64,000 bases of DNA, taken from NCBI GenBank assembly GCA_012295275.1, contig CM022665.1, forward strand, positions 327,471 through 391,470, written 5' to 3'. The DNA comes from Chrysomallon squamiferum. Taxonomy: Eukaryota > Mollusca > Gastropoda > Neomphalida > Peltospiridae. Every line of letters starts with the position of its first letter. Position 1 is the stretch's first letter. A program made the position numbers and the translations under genes. Under the pieces are notes generated by a model. That model made no database searches and was not told the origin of the DNA. It saw only the letters and a program-made list of their open reading frames with translations. Positions 60,932 through 64,000 of this stretch are shown piece by piece.

Positions 60932-61045
60932 AACGTAGAGATCTAAAAGATAAACAGAGGAAAATGGGAATATCAAACTGTCCGTGGACGCTGCACTACA
61001 GTACAAAGTCACTAAAAATGAAAAACACAAGAGATTCATCTAGAG
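60932..61045 (+). CDS. Long A-type exon, copy 1
   Basis: 114 bases between ATTACAG and GTAAAT, phase 1-1, open: E then RRDLKDKQRKMGISNCPW, later TKSLKMKNTRDSSR. The start (x-L-x-DKQ-x-K) and acceptor match array exon A (ELSDKQVKM), so it is a longer member of the same micro-exon family. Confidence 0.55.
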
Positions 61046-62256
61046 GTAAATTTTTTAGTTTAATGTTTTCTTAACTGTGATGAAAGAACACATTGTTTTG
61101 TTTGATAAATTGTAATTTATAAACTGAATGTTATCAGATCAAACTGGTAGTCATTTCAGCAGCAATTTACTTTTGAATAAGAACATAACTGTCTAATTTT
61201 ACTCTGGAAGGATGTCTTAGTTGAGGACCGTTAAGGGTTTCTTCTGTTGTCTACTTTGTTTTTAAATGTAAAACTTAGTTTTTGATGAAAATTATTTCAT
61301 TTATTTGATTTTGTTTTTGTATCTTATTAATTTGATAAGACATGTACCACACAAACATTTAATTTTGTGCGTAGAAATCCTTTCTAAATAATAAAAGGCC
61401 TCAGTTTTAATCATCAAACTTAAAATCACTGCTGGCTTCTTTTAATATGAATGTTTTTATTTTTAAATTTGCCATATTCAACATGTTTAAATTAAATATG
61501 TATCTTAATTATACATTCACATGTACTGAACTTTACAGTATATGTTTATCTTAGAATTTTATTAATTCAGCAATGACATTTGGATGTAGGTGCTTAATGA
61601 CAAATAGTTGTATCAGGATTGAATATCACCTCTAAATTGTTGATAATTTATGAAAAACTTCATTTACATGAATAATAATAAACAAACGCTCAGTCTATTT
61701 TGTTTTCAACTGAGCTCTGATACTTTAGAAGTATCTTAATTATTCATTCACGTTTCGAAATTTATAGAAAATGTTCATCTTACAGATTTATTAATTCAGC
61801 AGTGACATCTGCACGTAACTGCTTAATGGCAAATAGCTGTATCAGTTGCAGGAGTAGTTGCTAAATACGCTAGTTAGCTACTTCTAAAAAAGGTTGAGAA
61901 GTAAATCTTTGCTACAAAGTGGTTTTCTCACTTTTTCTATGGAATATTTAGTTAGCTGTTTTTAACAACACATGACTGTTAAAGACAGCAGTTTTGGAAG
62001 TATCATATCGGGATGTATTCATTGTCTTCTCAAGAAATGTTTGTCAATTTGTCAAAGTGAAAACTTCCAGTAAAGAATGAAAATCAACCAAAACAAATAC
62101 GAACATTCGTATTAGTTTTAGCGACTTATTTTAGTGAAAATTTGTAAATAATCTTTACTGCGATAAAATGTCAGTAGTACAATGCTAAACAGGCTAGCTG
62201 GAAATAGGCTCCATTGATGTTAATTTTATAATGTTTATTTTAATTTCATATTACAG
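61046..62256 (+). other. Intron of the long A-type exon duplication
   Basis: AT-rich, no gene. Together with the exon it forms a 1325-base unit repeated at 62,371-63,480. The first part (TTTTTTAGTTTAATG and onward) is also found at about 28,700, upstream of the big array. Confidence 0.6.
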
Positions 62257-62370
62257 AACGTAGAGATCTAAAAGATAAACAGAGGAAAATGGGAATATCA
62301 AACTGTCCGTGGACGCTGCACTACAGTACAAAGTCACTAAAAATGAAAAACACAAGAGATTCATCTAGAG
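62257..62370 (+). CDS. Long A-type exon, copy 2
   Basis: Identical to the exon at 60,932 over all 114 bases, with the same boundaries, 1325 bases downstream. Introns differ at scattered positions. Confidence 0.55.
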
Positions 62371-63556
62371 GTAAATTTTTTAGTTTAATGTTTTCTTAAC
62401 TGTGATGAAAGAACACATTGTTTTGTTTGATAAATTGTAATTTATAAACTGAATGTTATCAGATCAAACTGGTAGTAATTTCAGCAGCAATTTACTTTTG
62501 AACAAGAACATAACTGTCTAATTCTACTCTGGAAGGATGTCTTAGTTGAGGACCGTTAAGGGTTTCTTCTGTTGTCTACTTTGTTTTTAAATGTAAAACT
62601 TAGTTTTTGATGAAAATTATTTCATTTATTTGATTTTGTTTTTGTATCTTATTAATTTGATAAGACATGTACCACACAAACATTTAATTTTGTGCGTAGA
62701 AATCCTTTCTAAATAATAAAAGGCCTCAGTTTTAATCATCAAACTTAAAATCACTGCTGGCTTCTTTTAATATGAATGTTTTTATTTTTAAATTTGCCAT
62801 ATTCAACATGTTTAAATTAAATATGTATCTTAATTATACATTCACATGTACTGAACTTTACAGTATATGTTTATCTTAGAATTTTATTAATTCAGCAATG
62901 ACATTTGGATGTAGGTGCTTAATGACAAATAGTTGTATCAGGATTGAATATCACCTCTAAATTGTTGATAATTTATGAAAAACTTCATTTACATGAATAA
63001 TAATAAACAAACGCTCAGTCTATTTTGTTTTCAACTGAGCTCTGATACTTTAGAAGTATCTTAATTATTCATTCACGTTTCGAAATTTATAGAAAATGTT
63101 CATCTTACAGATTTATTAATTCAGCAGTGACATCTGCACGTAACTGCTTAATGGCAAATAGCTGTATCAGTTGCAGGAATGGTTGCTAAATACGCTAGTT
63201 AGCTACTTCTAAAAAAGGTTGAGAAGTAAATCTTTGCTACAAAGTGGTTTTCTCACTTTTTCTATGGAATATTTAGTTAGCTGTTTTTAACAACACATGA
63301 CTGTTAAAGACAGCAGTTTTGGAAGTATCATATCGGGATGTATTTATTGTCTTCTCAAGAAATGTTTGTCAATTTGTCAAAGTGAAAACTTCTAGTAAAG
63401 AAAGAAAACCAAGCAATACAAATAGAGCATTCGTATTAGTTTTAGCGACATATTTTAGTGAAAATTTGTAAATAATCTTTACTGCGATAAAAAACCAATA
63501 ATGATACTCGACAATGCAAAAAATGTTTATCTTTATTTATGTTACTGAAATTACAG

Positions 63557-63594
63557 ATGTAACAGAGGAATCAGTAAAGCGACAGTTGATCTGA
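63557..63594 (+). CDS. Short B-like exon with stop
   Basis: After CTGAAATTACAG, the same acceptor context as exon B, a phase-1 frame encodes DVTEESVKRQLI then TGA. It could be the last exon of a short transcript from the 60.6 kb promoter, or a B exon that lost its frame. Confidence 0.3.
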
Positions 63595-63820
63595 ACTATT
63601 GTAAAAAGTTAGAAAGTGTGAAAGACTGGTGTAAATAACATATATATATAATTATTTGTTAACTTTCTTTTCTAACTGCGGTAAAACAACGTACTTGCTG
63701 GTGAATGGGTGTTACTTTAATATTTTAAGCAAAACTCTAATGATTTTCAATAATAATGTCTAAAACAAGTCACGAACAAGTTTATGTTTATTAATAAAAT
63801 GACAGAAGAATGCAAATCAG

Positions 63821-63894
63821 GTTTAATCAATTTCAAAGGAATCCAATGTCTCCTGAAGGAATTAAGTAAACTTGTCAGAGAAATTATCCAATAA
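63821..63894 (+). CDS. B-like exon with stop at window edge
   Basis: After AAATCAG, a phase-1 frame encodes GLINFKGIQCLLKELSK, then LVREIIQ and TAA. Its GLI start resembles exon B and its body is homologous to 60,674-60,756. The gene may continue beyond the window. Confidence 0.3.
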
Positions 63895-64000
63895 AAAAAG
63901 AAAATCGAGTAATATAAATTTGATTCATAAAATATGGATAGGTATTAATTTCAATATCTTGTATAGTTTATCAGATCCAAGATATCAAACAGAAAATTTG

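Overview
The window looks like nuclear DNA of an invertebrate animal, most likely a mollusc. It is very AT-rich, full of ATT, CT, CA and GTAT microsatellites, has GT-AG introns and L1-like LINE debris, and carries a single-BIR plus RING inhibitor-of-apoptosis (IAP/BIRC) family in several intact, broken and buried copies. Molluscs are known for large IAP expansions; the phylum is an inference. There is a 200-base assembly gap at 6497-6696.

Layout on the + strand. (1) 226-2841 is a broken IAP copy: an octapeptide-repeat exon, a BIR and a RING, with in-frame stops and a partial internal duplication. (2) 3985-6010 holds an L1-like ORF1 fragment and the end of a decayed leucine-rich-repeat gene. 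(3) 6697-12.3 kb is a mosaic of promoter-like cassettes carrying the interferon-stimulated response element core GAAANNGAAAC, partly copied again at 21.3-26 kb. (4) 12.3-13.0 kb has three small phase-1 exons. (5) 13.06-20.9 kb is a segmental block repeated at 53.2-60.65 kb. (6) 20.8-28.7 kb has more cassettes, ending in one with IRF-, STAT- and HSF-type sites together. (7) 28,985 is a candidate start exon. (8) 29.25-45.3 kb is a tandem array of a 1.29-1.35 kb unit; each of 12 units contains two small exons, A and B, both starting and ending in phase 1. (9) 45,938-50,001 is an apparently intact four-exon IAP 3' half (86 octapeptide repeats, BIR, linker, RING) whose first exon also opens in phase 1. 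(10) 50.1-51.5 kb is an internally deleted LINE. (11) From 60.58 kb another composite promoter with a TATA box leads into a new run of phase-1 exons that leaves the window.

Working hypothesis: a tandem family of stress/immune-inducible IAP genes. Each gene would have an ISRE-bearing promoter cassette, a variable number of A/B micro-exons that can be added or skipped without changing frame, a highly charged octapeptide stalk of variable length, and a BIR-RING end that would bind caspases or signalling partners and act as an E3 ubiquitin ligase. The BIR, RING, exon phases and motif matches are seen directly in the sequence. The joining of array to IAP, the inducibility and the function are inference; RNA-seq would decide. 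No rRNA, tRNA or CRISPR was recognised.
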